A model generated the notes under the pieces. That model was given only the letters and a program-made list of their open reading frames with translations, was not told the DNA's origin and searched no databases. From PALSA-505 sp036267135 (lineage in GTDB: Bacteria; Actinomycetota; Actinomycetes; Streptosporangiales; Streptosporangiaceae), in NCBI GenBank assembly GCA_036267135.1, contig DATAWQ010000019.1:62001-126000 (forward strand): a DNA stretch of 64,000 bases. Direction: 5' to 3'. Position numbers and translations under genes: made by a program. Numbering within the stretch: the first letter of the stretch is position 1; the number at the start of each line of letters is the position of its first letter. Positions 48,087-57,309 of the stretch are shown here, in pieces.

Positions 48087-49094
48087 CTAGCCTAGGGCAC
48101 GCGGGTGAGCGGCGGCGTACACCTCGCGCAGCTTGTCCACTGTGACCAGGGTGTATATCTGCGTTGTGGTCACAGAGGCGTGCCCGAGCAACTCCTGCAC
48201 CACGCGGATGTCGGCGCCGCCGTCCAGCATGTGGGTGGCGAAGGAATGCCGGAGCGTGTGCGGGGACAGCGGGCGCAGGCCCGCCCGGCTGGCCGCCGCG
48301 CGCAGCACCATCCAGGCGCCTTGCCGGGTCAGCCTGCCGCCCCTGGCGTTGAGGAAGACGGCGGGCACAGCGGCCCTTTGGGTGGTCCTGGCGGCTGTGC
48401 TTCCTTGGCCGGAAAGACGCCCTACGGCAGCGGCCAGAGCGGGACGGGCGCGCACCAGGTAGGCGTCCAGGGCCTGGCTGGCGTAGCTGCCGACCGGGAC
48501 GATCCGCTCCTTGCCGCCCTTGCCGGCCAGCCGGACCACGCCGTCGCCGGCCAGATCGAGGTCGCCGGTGTCGAGGCCGGTCGCCTCGGAGATGCGGGCG
48601 CCGGTGCCGTAGAGGAATTCGAGCAGGGCCCGGTCTCGCAGCCTGGCCCTGGCCTCGGGACCGTCCGGGCCGGTATCGGCCCCGAGCGGCCCGGCCGCAC
48701 TCAGCAGACGTTCGACCTCGGCCACCGTGATGGCCTTGGGCAGCCGCCTGGGTGGCTGTGGCGGGCGGACCTGGCGGGCCGGATCCACGGCGGTCAGGCC
48801 CTGCGCCACGGCGAAGGCGTGCAGTCCGCGCACGGCCACCACGGCCCGCCCGGCGGAACTGGTGGCCAGCGGCCTGTGTTCCTCGTCGCCTTCCCGCAGA
48901 CCGGCCAGGAAGGACGCGACGTCGGCCCCGGTGAGCTGGCCGATCGCGGTCTTGCCTTGGCCGGCCAGGGCGTCGGCGTAGCGCAGCAGGTCCCTGCGGT
49001 AGGACTCGAGGGTGCTGGCGGCCAGCCCGCGCTCGACCGCCAGATGATCGAGATAGCCACCGATCGCCGCCGCGACGGTATGAGACTCATTCAA
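48087..49094 (-). CDS. xerD: Site-specific tyrosine recombinase XerD
   Basis: A 335-residue tyrosine recombinase. The N-terminal SAM-like core-binding domain (YLDHLAVERGLAASTLESYR) is followed by the catalytic domain with Arg in GTGARISEATGL, Lys in GKGGKERIVP, HTLRHSFATHML (His-x-x-Arg), GHASVTTTQIYT with the second His and nucleophile Tyr. It resolves chromosome dimers at dif with XerC. An insertion of about 20 residues (QGSTAARTTQRAAVPA) lies between the Lys and His-x-x-Arg motifs, longer than in E. coli XerD. Confidence 0.94.
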   Translation of the reverse strand: MNESHTVAAAIGGYLDHLAVERGLAASTLESYRRDLLRYADALAGQGKTAIGQLTGADVASFLAGLREGDEEHRPLATSSAGRAVVAVRGLHAFAVAQGLTAVDPARQVRPPQPPRRLPKAITVAEVERLLSAAGPLGADTGPDGPEARARLRDRALLEFLYGTGARISEATGLDTGDLDLAGDGVVRLAGKGGKERIVPVGSYASQALDAYLVRARPALAAAVGRLSGQGSTAARTTQRAAVPAVFLNARGGRLTRQGAWMVLRAAASRAGLRPLSPHTLRHSFATHMLDGGADIRVVQELLGHASVTTTQIYTLVTVDKLREVYAAAHPRALG

Positions 49095-49142
49095 CAGCGC
49101 TGGACCCTCGCCTCTCGCCCCGATGGCCGGTGACTAAGCCGC

Positions 49143-50258
49143 TCAGCTCAGCACGTCCGCCGGCGTGACCGACTTGAGGCCGAGCGACTCGCCCACCGGC
49201 GGGCAGGTGAGCTGGCCCGCGTGCGTGTTCAGGCCGAGGGCCAGCGCGGGGTCGGACCGCAGCGCATCCCGCCAGCCGCGGTTGGCGATCTCCGCGATGT
49301 AGGGCAGGGTCACGTTGGTCAGCGCGTAGGTGGAGGTGTGCGGCACCGCGCCTGGCATGTTGGCCACGCAGTAGAACAGGGAGTTGTGCACCGGGTAGGT
49401 GGGGTCGGCGTGCGTGGTGGGGTGGGAGTCCTCGAAACAGCCGCCCTGGTCGATGGAGATGTCCACCAGCACCGAGCCTGGCTTCATCTCCGCGACGAGC
49501 TGGTTGGAGACCAGCATCGGCGCCTTGGCCCCCGGCACCAGGACCGCGCCGATGACCAGGTCGGCGTCGATCACCGCGCGCCTGATCTCGTAGGCGTTGG
49601 ACGCCACCGTCTGCAGGTGACCCTGGTAGATCGCGTCCGCCTGGCGGAGCCTGGCGATGTTCTTGTCCACCAGGTGGACCTCGGCCTGCATGCCGAGGGC
49701 GATGGCCGCGGCGCTCATGCCGGACACGCCGGCGCCGAGTACCACCACCTTGGCCGCGTACACGCCGGACACGCCGCCCATCAGCACGCCCCGGCCGCCG
49801 CCGTCGCTCTGCAGGTGGTGCGCGCCGACCTGGGGGGCCATCCGGCCGGCCACCTCGGACATGGGGGCGAGCAGCGGCAGCGACCCGTCGGCAAGCTGGA
49901 CGGTCTCATACGCGATCGAGGTGATGCCGGATCCGAGCAGCGCGTCGGTGCACGGACGCGAGGCGGCCAGGTGCAGGTAGGTGAACAGGACCTGCCCGGG
50001 CCGCATGCGATGGTACTCCTCGGCGACCGGCTCCTTGACCTTGAGGATCAGGTCGCCGGCCTGCCAGACGTCGTCGGCGGTGGCCAGGATCTTCGCGCCG
50101 GCGGACACGAAGTCCTCGTCCGGGATGGACGACCCGACACCGGCCGTGGCCTGGATGAACACGTCGTGCCCGGCCCGCGCCAGCTCGTGCACCCCGGACG
50201 GGGTGAGGGCCACCCGGTTCTCGTTGTTCTTGACTTCCTTCGGTACGCCAACCTTCAT
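49143..50258 (-). CDS. ald: Alanine dehydrogenase
   Basis: A 371-residue enzyme, normal for the family. Start MKVGVPKEVKNNENRVALTP at 50258. Substrate-binding His in YLHLAASRPC and Lys in ILKVKEPV, and the NAD-binding motif VVVLGAGVSGMSAAAIALGM, are visible, as is VLVDISIDQGGC. It interconverts L-alanine and pyruvate plus ammonia with NAD(H), a catabolic or redox-balancing step. Its position between nudix and xerD is conserved in actinomycetes. Confidence 0.96.
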   Translation of the reverse strand: MKVGVPKEVKNNENRVALTPSGVHELARAGHDVFIQATAGVGSSIPDEDFVSAGAKILATADDVWQAGDLILKVKEPVAEEYHRMRPGQVLFTYLHLAASRPCTDALLGSGITSIAYETVQLADGSLPLLAPMSEVAGRMAPQVGAHHLQSDGGGRGVLMGGVSGVYAAKVVVLGAGVSGMSAAAIALGMQAEVHLVDKNIARLRQADAIYQGHLQTVASNAYEIRRAVIDADLVIGAVLVPGAKAPMLVSNQLVAEMKPGSVLVDISIDQGGCFEDSHPTTHADPTYPVHNSLFYCVANMPGAVPHTSTYALTNVTLPYIAEIANRGWRDALRSDPALALGLNTHAGQLTCPPVGESLGLKSVTPADVLS

Positions 50259-50354
50259 GCCTGCCAGCCTTTCCTGGTTCGCCTGGCCGCCGGCCCCGTT
50301 GCCGGGCGGAATCAATCCTGGCGAGCCATTGTCCTAGCGAGCACCGGCCGCCGG

Positions 50355-50980
50355 TCAGCGCTCGGGCGCGTCCGGGAGGCGCAGCCCCGCGAACCCGTCC
50401 CGCTTGGCGGCATACGCGGACAAGATACCCACTACGGCCGGGCCATTGTGCAGTTCGCCGCCGAGAATCAGGCCGACGGCCTGTTCCAGCGGCACCCAGG
50501 CCAGCCGCAGATGGGCCTCCTCGTGCTCGGGTACGAAGTTCCGCTCCGCGTGCGGCACCTCGGTGAGACCGCGGGCCAGGTACACCCGCAGCCGTTCGTC
50601 GGTGAACCCCGGTGAGGAGAAATAGTCGGTCAGCACGTGCCAGTCGATGGCCCGGTAGCCGGTCTCCTCGAGCAGTTCGCGCTCGGCGGTGACCCGGGTG
50701 GGCTCGCCGATAACGTCGCGCAGGCCGGCCGGGATCTCCCAGAGCATCCGGCCCACCGGGTGCCGGTACTGCCGGATCATCAGCACCCGGTCCTGCTCGT
50801 CGATGGCCACGATCGCGACCGCGCCCGGGTGGGCCACCACGTCGCGGCCGGAGACGTCACCTTCCGGCATCTCCACCTGGTCGGTGCGGACCGTCATGAT
50901 CGGGCTGCGGAAGTGCTCGGCCGAACCGGCCACCGGCCAGCGCTCGGTCTCGTCGGCCACCCCGGTCACCTGGGGACCGG

Positions 50981-50984
<4 letters not shown>
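50355..50984 (-). CDS. NUDIX hydrolase, ADP-ribose pyrophosphatase type
   Basis: A 209-residue protein whose GTG overlaps the pyrG stop (GTGA). The N-terminal strand domain is followed by VLMIRQYRHPVGRMLWEIPA and a Nudix box AGLRDVIGE...TAERELLEETGY. The spacing between the first Gly and Glu is six rather than five residues, one more than the classical motif; REL-x-EE-x-G is intact. Proteins of this type hydrolyse ADP-ribose. Conserved downstream neighbour of pyrG. Confidence 0.9.
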
Positions 50985-52684
<1,700 letters not shown>

Positions 52685-52832
52685 GTGTGGCTCCCGTGGG
52701 TCGGTGTGATGCGGAACTCTCTGCCGCTCCACGGACCCTCAGAATATCAGCCCAGGGTCAGCGTGGCTCGCATCGACACCGGCCGGTAGCCGAACGCGAT
52801 TCGGTACGGTGTGGATCGTACAGTGTTGGCTC

Positions 52833-54089
52833 ATGGTGGCAGCGGCGATCGCCGGTCTCGGCCTGACCGAGCTCGGCAAAGTCTACGGGCGCAGCCCGCG
52901 GCGGCTGGCGGCCGAGGCGGTGCGGGCCGCGGTGGCGGACGCCGGCCTCGGCCTGGCCGACCTGGACGGGCTGCTGGTCTGCCCGGGAATCGCCGTGGGT
53001 GCCCTGGACGTCGGCCTTGCCCAGGTGCTCGGGCTGCGCGACCTGCGGCTGCTCAGCGTGATCAATGCCTACGGCGCCTCCGCGGGAGCGGCGGTCAGCC
53101 TGGCCGCGCTGGCGGTCACCAGCGGGTCGGCGAGCGCGGTGGCGTGCGTGTTCGCGGACACACCGCTTCGGCCTGACGCTTCCGCGGGAGCGTCGTTCGG
53201 CGCCGCCGGCGACCGCCCGCGGCCAGAGCGGGCAAAGCAAGCAGAGCGGGCAAAGCAAGCGGCGCGGCCCGAATGGCACGGGCTTGGCGGGTTGCGGGCC
53301 GGGTACGGGTACCGGTCGGTCACCGCCGAGTACGCGCTCGCGGCGCGCCGGCACATGGCCGCCTACGGGACGACCAGCGAGCAGTTCGGCGCGGTCGCGG
53401 TGGCGCAGCGGGCCTGGGCGGCGGGCAACCCGCTGGCGCAGTTCCGCGAGCCGATCACGCTGGCCGGCCACCAGGCCTCGCGCTGGATCGCCGAGCCACT
53501 GCACCTGCTGGACTGCTGCCTGGTCTCCAACGGGGCCGTCGCGGTGGTGGTGACCAGCGCCGGGCGGGCGGCCGGGCTGGCCAAACCGCCAGTGCACATC
53601 TGGGGGTGGGGCCAGGGCCATCCCGGCCAGCCGATGGCGCGGGGCAGCGGGTTCGGGCTGACCACCGGCGCGGCCATCGCGGGCCCGGCGGCGATGGCAA
53701 TGGCCGGCGTCGGCCCCGCTGACGTCACGATGGCCCAGATCTACGACTGCTACACCTACACGGTGCTGGTGACGCTGGAGGACTACGGGTTCTGCGCGAA
53801 GGGCGAAGGCGGGCCGCTGGCCGCCTCCGGTGCGCTCGGGCCCGGCGGGTCATTGCCGGTGAACACCGGGGGCGGCCAGCTCTCCGCCTACTACATGTGG
53901 GGCTTCACCCCGCTGTCCGAGGCGGTCATCCAGGCCAGGGGCGAGGGCGGCGACCGCCAGTCGGCCGCCAACGACGTGATCCTGGTCAGCGGCAACGGTG
54001 GCATCCTGGCCCACCACGCCACCCTGATCCTCAGCCCACAGCCTCCCAGCAGAAAACGGACAGGACAAACAGCTACCAGTTACCAGTGA
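52833..54089 (+). CDS. Thiolase-like protein (lipid-transfer / acetyl-CoA acetyltransferase type)
   Basis: A 418-residue protein from ATG 52833 (MVAAAIAGLGLTELGKVYGR). It has the SCP2-type thiolase outline: SPRRLAAEAVRAAVADAGLG early, AEYALAARRHMAAYGTTSEQ, then IYDCYTYTVLVTLEDYGFCA and GGQLSAYYMWGFTPLSEAV late. The usual first nucleophilic Cys is not evident in NAYGASAGAA, so it may not be a true thiolase; related proteins form complexes with DUF35 proteins in steroid side-chain degradation. An 18-bp tandem repeat gives ERAKQAERAKQA. A DUF35 gene lies 5.7 kb away, not adjacent. Confidence 0.8.
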   Translation: MVAAAIAGLGLTELGKVYGRSPRRLAAEAVRAAVADAGLGLADLDGLLVCPGIAVGALDVGLAQVLGLRDLRLLSVINAYGASAGAAVSLAALAVTSGSASAVACVFADTPLRPDASAGASFGAAGDRPRPERAKQAERAKQAARPEWHGLGGLRAGYGYRSVTAEYALAARRHMAAYGTTSEQFGAVAVAQRAWAAGNPLAQFREPITLAGHQASRWIAEPLHLLDCCLVSNGAVAVVVTSAGRAAGLAKPPVHIWGWGQGHPGQPMARGSGFGLTTGAAIAGPAAMAMAGVGPADVTMAQIYDCYTYTVLVTLEDYGFCAKGEGGPLAASGALGPGGSLPVNTGGGQLSAYYMWGFTPLSEAVIQARGEGGDRQSAANDVILVSGNGGILAHHATLILSPQPPSRKRTGQTATSYQ

Positions 54090-54979
54090 TGCCTGGTCGC
54101 GCCGCAGTCGTTGATCACCTGGCCGACCGTCTCCGGGCGCTCGAACACCGACTGGACGGCCACCCGGCCCGGGCCGGTGAGGGTCATCCACACCGACTTG
54201 GCCTGGTACTTGCGCGAGGTGAACCAGTACTGGCCGCGCGGGTACTCGAAGTGCAGGTTCATCCGGACGGACGGGTCCTTCCAGAGGAACGAGCTGGGCT
54301 GGACCAGGATGTGCTGGCCGGGCTGCAGGTCGCGGATGAACACATTCCCTGGCGCGTGCAGCAGCAGCAGGCCGGGCTGGTTCTGCGCGCTGAACTTGTC
54401 CAGGAACCGGCCGGCCGGGTAGTGCGTCTCCTGGTCGTTGCGGTCGTTCGGGTCCCCCGTGACGAACCAGAGGTGCATCTTCAGGTACTGGTAGTTGACG
54501 TTCCCGGTGGCGGCCAGGAAGCGGTGCTCGGCCACGTCAATGGCCTGATTCGGCATCAGCGGCACGGCCAGGGTGTCGCCGGGATGGTCGGCGGACAGGG
54601 CCAGGTGGCCGGGCCCGCGCGCGGTCATCATGATCAGCGGAATCCCGGCCAGATGCCGGTTCCAGCCGCCCGGCATCTTCTTGGCCTCGAGCGGGATGTT
54701 GGCGTCGGTGTGCAGCAGCACGTGGTGGGAGAAGTAGATCCAGTCCTCAGGGTGCAGGTTGAACTCGGCCACCGGCACGTAGGTGCCGCTGATCTGGCAG
54801 GTGGACCGGTTGAAGCGGATGCGGGCCATGTCCCTGATGGCCGGCTGCTCGATCCAGCCCGAGTCCGACACGCGCTCCCTGACGTCCACGGGCGCGCCGC
54901 AGTGCGGGCAGGTCGCGCTCGATCCGTCGCTCGGGATACGGCAGTACGGGCAGGTGTAGGTGACCGTCGGCGTGGTCAT
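54080..54979 (-). CDS. AIM24-family protein with N-terminal zinc ribbon
   Basis: About 299 residues. The start has YTCPYCRIPSDGSSATCPHC, a CxxC...CxxC zinc ribbon, followed by an AIM24 (TerD/tubby-like beta) domain: VSDSGWIEQPAIRDMARIRF, GTYVPVAEFNLHPEDWIYF and GRVAVQSVFERPE. It is 34-40% similar by eye to the next gene, so the two are tandem paralogues. The ATG at 54979 with GGTGG upstream is preferred to the GTG at 54988, which directly follows the previous stop. Its role is unknown; family proteins associate with membranes in stress modules. Confidence 0.8.
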   Translation of the reverse strand: MTTPTVTYTCPYCRIPSDGSSATCPHCGAPVDVRERVSDSGWIEQPAIRDMARIRFNRSTCQISGTYVPVAEFNLHPEDWIYFSHHVLLHTDANIPLEAKKMPGGWNRHLAGIPLIMMTARGPGHLALSADHPGDTLAVPLMPNQAIDVAEHRFLAATGNVNYQYLKMHLWFVTGDPNDRNDQETHYPAGRFLDKFSAQNQPGLLLLHAPGNVFIRDLQPGQHILVQPSSFLWKDPSVRMNLHFEYPRGQYWFTSRKYQAKSVWMTLTGPGRVAVQSVFERPETVGQVINDCGATRHHW

Positions 54980-54988
54980 GGTGGCCAC

Positions 54989-55789
54989 CTACTCCGAACT
55001 GTGGTGGTGAACGTACATGGACTGGATGCCGACCCGGCCGGGGCCGACCATCTCGGCCAGGTACATGCCGTGGGACATGAGACCGGTCCTGATGCTCTGC
55101 TTGACCGTGTTCATCTGCACCGAGGAGTCCTTGTAGAGGAAGCCGCCCGGCTCGACCAGGATCTTCTCGCCCGGCTGCAGCGTCTTCTGGAAGACGTTGC
55201 CGTAGCCGTGCAGGAGCAGGAGGCCGGGCTCGTTCTGGGTGACGAACCGGTCCATGTACATGCCCCCGCCGCCGTGCATCACGTTGGCCAGGCCCTTGAT
55301 CCGCACGAACGAGTAGTTCAGCGAGTGCGTCCCGGCCAGAAATGCGTGCTCACGCACGTCGAGCTCCATGGACGGGTGCAGCGGCAGCACCACGACCTCA
55401 CCGTTGGCGTCCCGGGAGAACGCGATGCGGCCGGGGCCGTGAGCCACGCTGAGCACGTGCGGCATGCCGCCGAGCATGCGCTTCATGCCGCCGCCGGTGT
55501 TCAGGGCCGACATCGGGACGTTCGGCTCTTTCCAGAGCATGACGTGGTGCTCGAAGAACACCGAGTCCCCGTTGGCCAGCGCCAGCTCCGCCACCGGGAC
55601 GATCTCGCCCTCGATCTGGCAGGTGGAATTGGAGAACCGGAACTCGGTCATGTCCCGCAGGCGGGGCGCCTCGGCCCAGCCCGAATCGGAAACGAGGTTC
55701 TGCTTGTCGAGCGGAGCGCCGCAGGTGCTGCAGCTTGTTCGCTCCGGTTCGTTCTGTGCCTTGCACCACTGGCACTCGATCCGATCCAT
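54989..55789 (-). CDS. AIM24-family protein with N-terminal zinc ribbon
   Basis: 266 residues from the ATG at 55789 (AAAGG upstream; a TTG at 55822 is possible). The zinc ribbon is IECQWCKAQ...TSCSTCGAP, then the AIM24 domain VSDSGWAEAPRLRDMTEFRF, IVPVAELALANGDSVFFEHH, GLLLLHGYGNVFQKTLQPGE and VGPGRVGIQSMY. It keeps the same order of motifs as its neighbour. The final HHHSSE tail is polar. It is the second gene of the SPFH-AIM24-AIM24 unit. Confidence 0.82.
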   Translation of the reverse strand: MDRIECQWCKAQNEPERTSCSTCGAPLDKQNLVSDSGWAEAPRLRDMTEFRFSNSTCQIEGEIVPVAELALANGDSVFFEHHVMLWKEPNVPMSALNTGGGMKRMLGGMPHVLSVAHGPGRIAFSRDANGEVVVLPLHPSMELDVREHAFLAGTHSLNYSFVRIKGLANVMHGGGGMYMDRFVTQNEPGLLLLHGYGNVFQKTLQPGEKILVEPGGFLYKDSSVQMNTVKQSIRTGLMSHGMYLAEMVGPGRVGIQSMYVHHHSSE

Positions 55790-55856
55790 CCCGGGCAGGC
55801 CTTTCTGATCAGGAGACGTCAAATGATCTCTGCGGGGGATGTTAGCGGAGGTGAGC

Positions 55857-57002
55857 TCAGGCTTGCGGTGGGTTGGCCGGGGTGCCGCACTCGCCGCAGA
55901 ACTTGGCGGTGGGGCTCAGGTCGGCGTTGCACTCCGTGCAGTGCTTGCGCATGGCCGTGCCGCACTCGCCGCAGAACTTCGACCCGACCCGGACCGGGCT
56001 GTGGCAGGTGGCGCACTCGACCGTGCCTGGAGCGGCCGCGGCCGGAGCCGCCTGGGGCGCGGCGGGGGCCGGGGCCGGGGTGGGGGCGAAGCCGGGGCCG
56101 CCGCCCGCGAAGCCGGGCCCTGGTGGCGGCGGGGCGGGCTGCGCCTGGCCGGGGGCCTGCATCATCTGGTTGGCCATGCCCATCCCGGCCCCGAAGAACA
56201 TCGGGGTCACGCCCTCGCCACCCTTGGACATGCCCTCGCCCGCGCCCTGCATCGCCTCGGCCTGCGCGGCCTGCAGGAAACCGCCGGCCAGCCGGCTGTA
56301 GGCGGTGTCGCCGGCCAGCTTCTTCAGCCGCGCGTTGTCGTCGTCGTCCAGGTTGATGTCGACGTTGCCGAGCCTGGTGATGGAGATTCCGTAGTCGGCC
56401 AGCTCCCGGTTGGCGGCCTTCATCGACTCGACCTCGATCTCCGGGGCGTGCACCGACAGGCCGAGAATCGGCCAGGCGCCGGACATGAGCTGGGTGGTGA
56501 CCGTGGTGCGCATCCACTTGAGCAACTGCTGGGTGACCCAGGCGGTGATGGCCTGGTTGTTGGTCACGTCCACGGTGCCGACCAGGTTGAGTATCAGCTT
56601 GGGCGCGTCGATGACGCGCACCGCGTACTCGCCGAACGTGCGCAGGGTGACGATCAGGCCGGTCTGCGGGTCCTGGACCTCGTCAAGACGGCCACCGAAG
56701 CGGAGGTTCGGGAAGTCCCTGATGCCGACGAAGTAGAGCTCGGCCTTGAACAGGTTGCCGCCGGTGCCCCAGTCCACGAACATGCCGAGGAACGGCAGCT
56801 CTTTGGCGTCCAGGGTGTGCTGGCCGGCCAGCATGGTGCCCATGACCTGGCCCTGGCTCATGAAGACGGCCACGGCGTCGGCCTCGACGATGGCGCGGGC
56901 GAACTTGCGGATGTTCTGGTCGGGCCACTTGTAGACGATCTGGCCCTTCGAGCTGTCCGGTGCTGCGATGAACTCGCGGCGGGCCTCGTTGAGAATGCCC
57001 AT
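55857..57002 (-). CDS. SPFH-domain protein with C-terminal double zinc ribbon (YdjI-like)
   Basis: A 381-residue protein. MGILNEARREFIAAPDSSKG and QIVYKWPDQNI open the SPFH (band 7/virion-core-protein-like) domain, which continues to about residue 230 with LRTFGEYAVRVIDAPKLIL and ELADYGISITRLGNVDINLD. A Gly/Met-rich and Pro/Ala-rich linker (about 265-335) leads to two zinc ribbons CATCHSP...FCGECG and CTECNAD...FCGECG. There is no membrane span. The same architecture occurs in B. subtilis YdjI, a member of a PspA-linked envelope-stress operon; here it heads a unit with two AIM24 genes and no PspA. Confidence 0.85.
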   Translation of the reverse strand: MGILNEARREFIAAPDSSKGQIVYKWPDQNIRKFARAIVEADAVAVFMSQGQVMGTMLAGQHTLDAKELPFLGMFVDWGTGGNLFKAELYFVGIRDFPNLRFGGRLDEVQDPQTGLIVTLRTFGEYAVRVIDAPKLILNLVGTVDVTNNQAITAWVTQQLLKWMRTTVTTQLMSGAWPILGLSVHAPEIEVESMKAANRELADYGISITRLGNVDINLDDDDNARLKKLAGDTAYSRLAGGFLQAAQAEAMQGAGEGMSKGGEGVTPMFFGAGMGMANQMMQAPGQAQPAPPPPGPGFAGGGPGFAPTPAPAPAAPQAAPAAAAPGTVECATCHSPVRVGSKFCGECGTAMRKHCTECNADLSPTAKFCGECGTPANPPQA

Positions 57003-57309
57003 GGCTTGACTCCTTGCTCGCCTGCGGGGCTGTTGTCCTTGAGTTATGGCACCCCTCGCCGGCCCCCTCGGCCGCGACTAACCGGATCATACTTCGCCGG
57101 GCGTTCGGTGACGGCGGCGTCTGCGGCGATACGGGAGACGGCCCCGGCGACGGCGCAGGATGCCCGGGCCCGCGCAGGAGCGATCGCAGCACCAGGTCTA
57201 TTTGATAGAATTTGCCATTCAAATCAATGTGAACTGTCAAATCGAACCGCAAATAAAAATAGCCTCGAATAAGAGGCTTAGTGAGGAATTATACCTGGAA
57301 AGGGGTTCC
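57003..57309. promoter_or_regulatory. Divergent promoter region between SPFH and helR genes
   Basis: Positions 57195-57300 are unusually AT-rich for this genome. They contain ATTTGA and TCAAAT arms 13 nt apart (57199-57223), a second AACTGTCAAAT and a small GCCTC-GAATAA-GAGGC hairpin about 40 nt before the helR start. I read this as the helR promoter with possible operator and leader hairpin; no consensus -10/-35 pair is certain. Confidence 0.5.
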
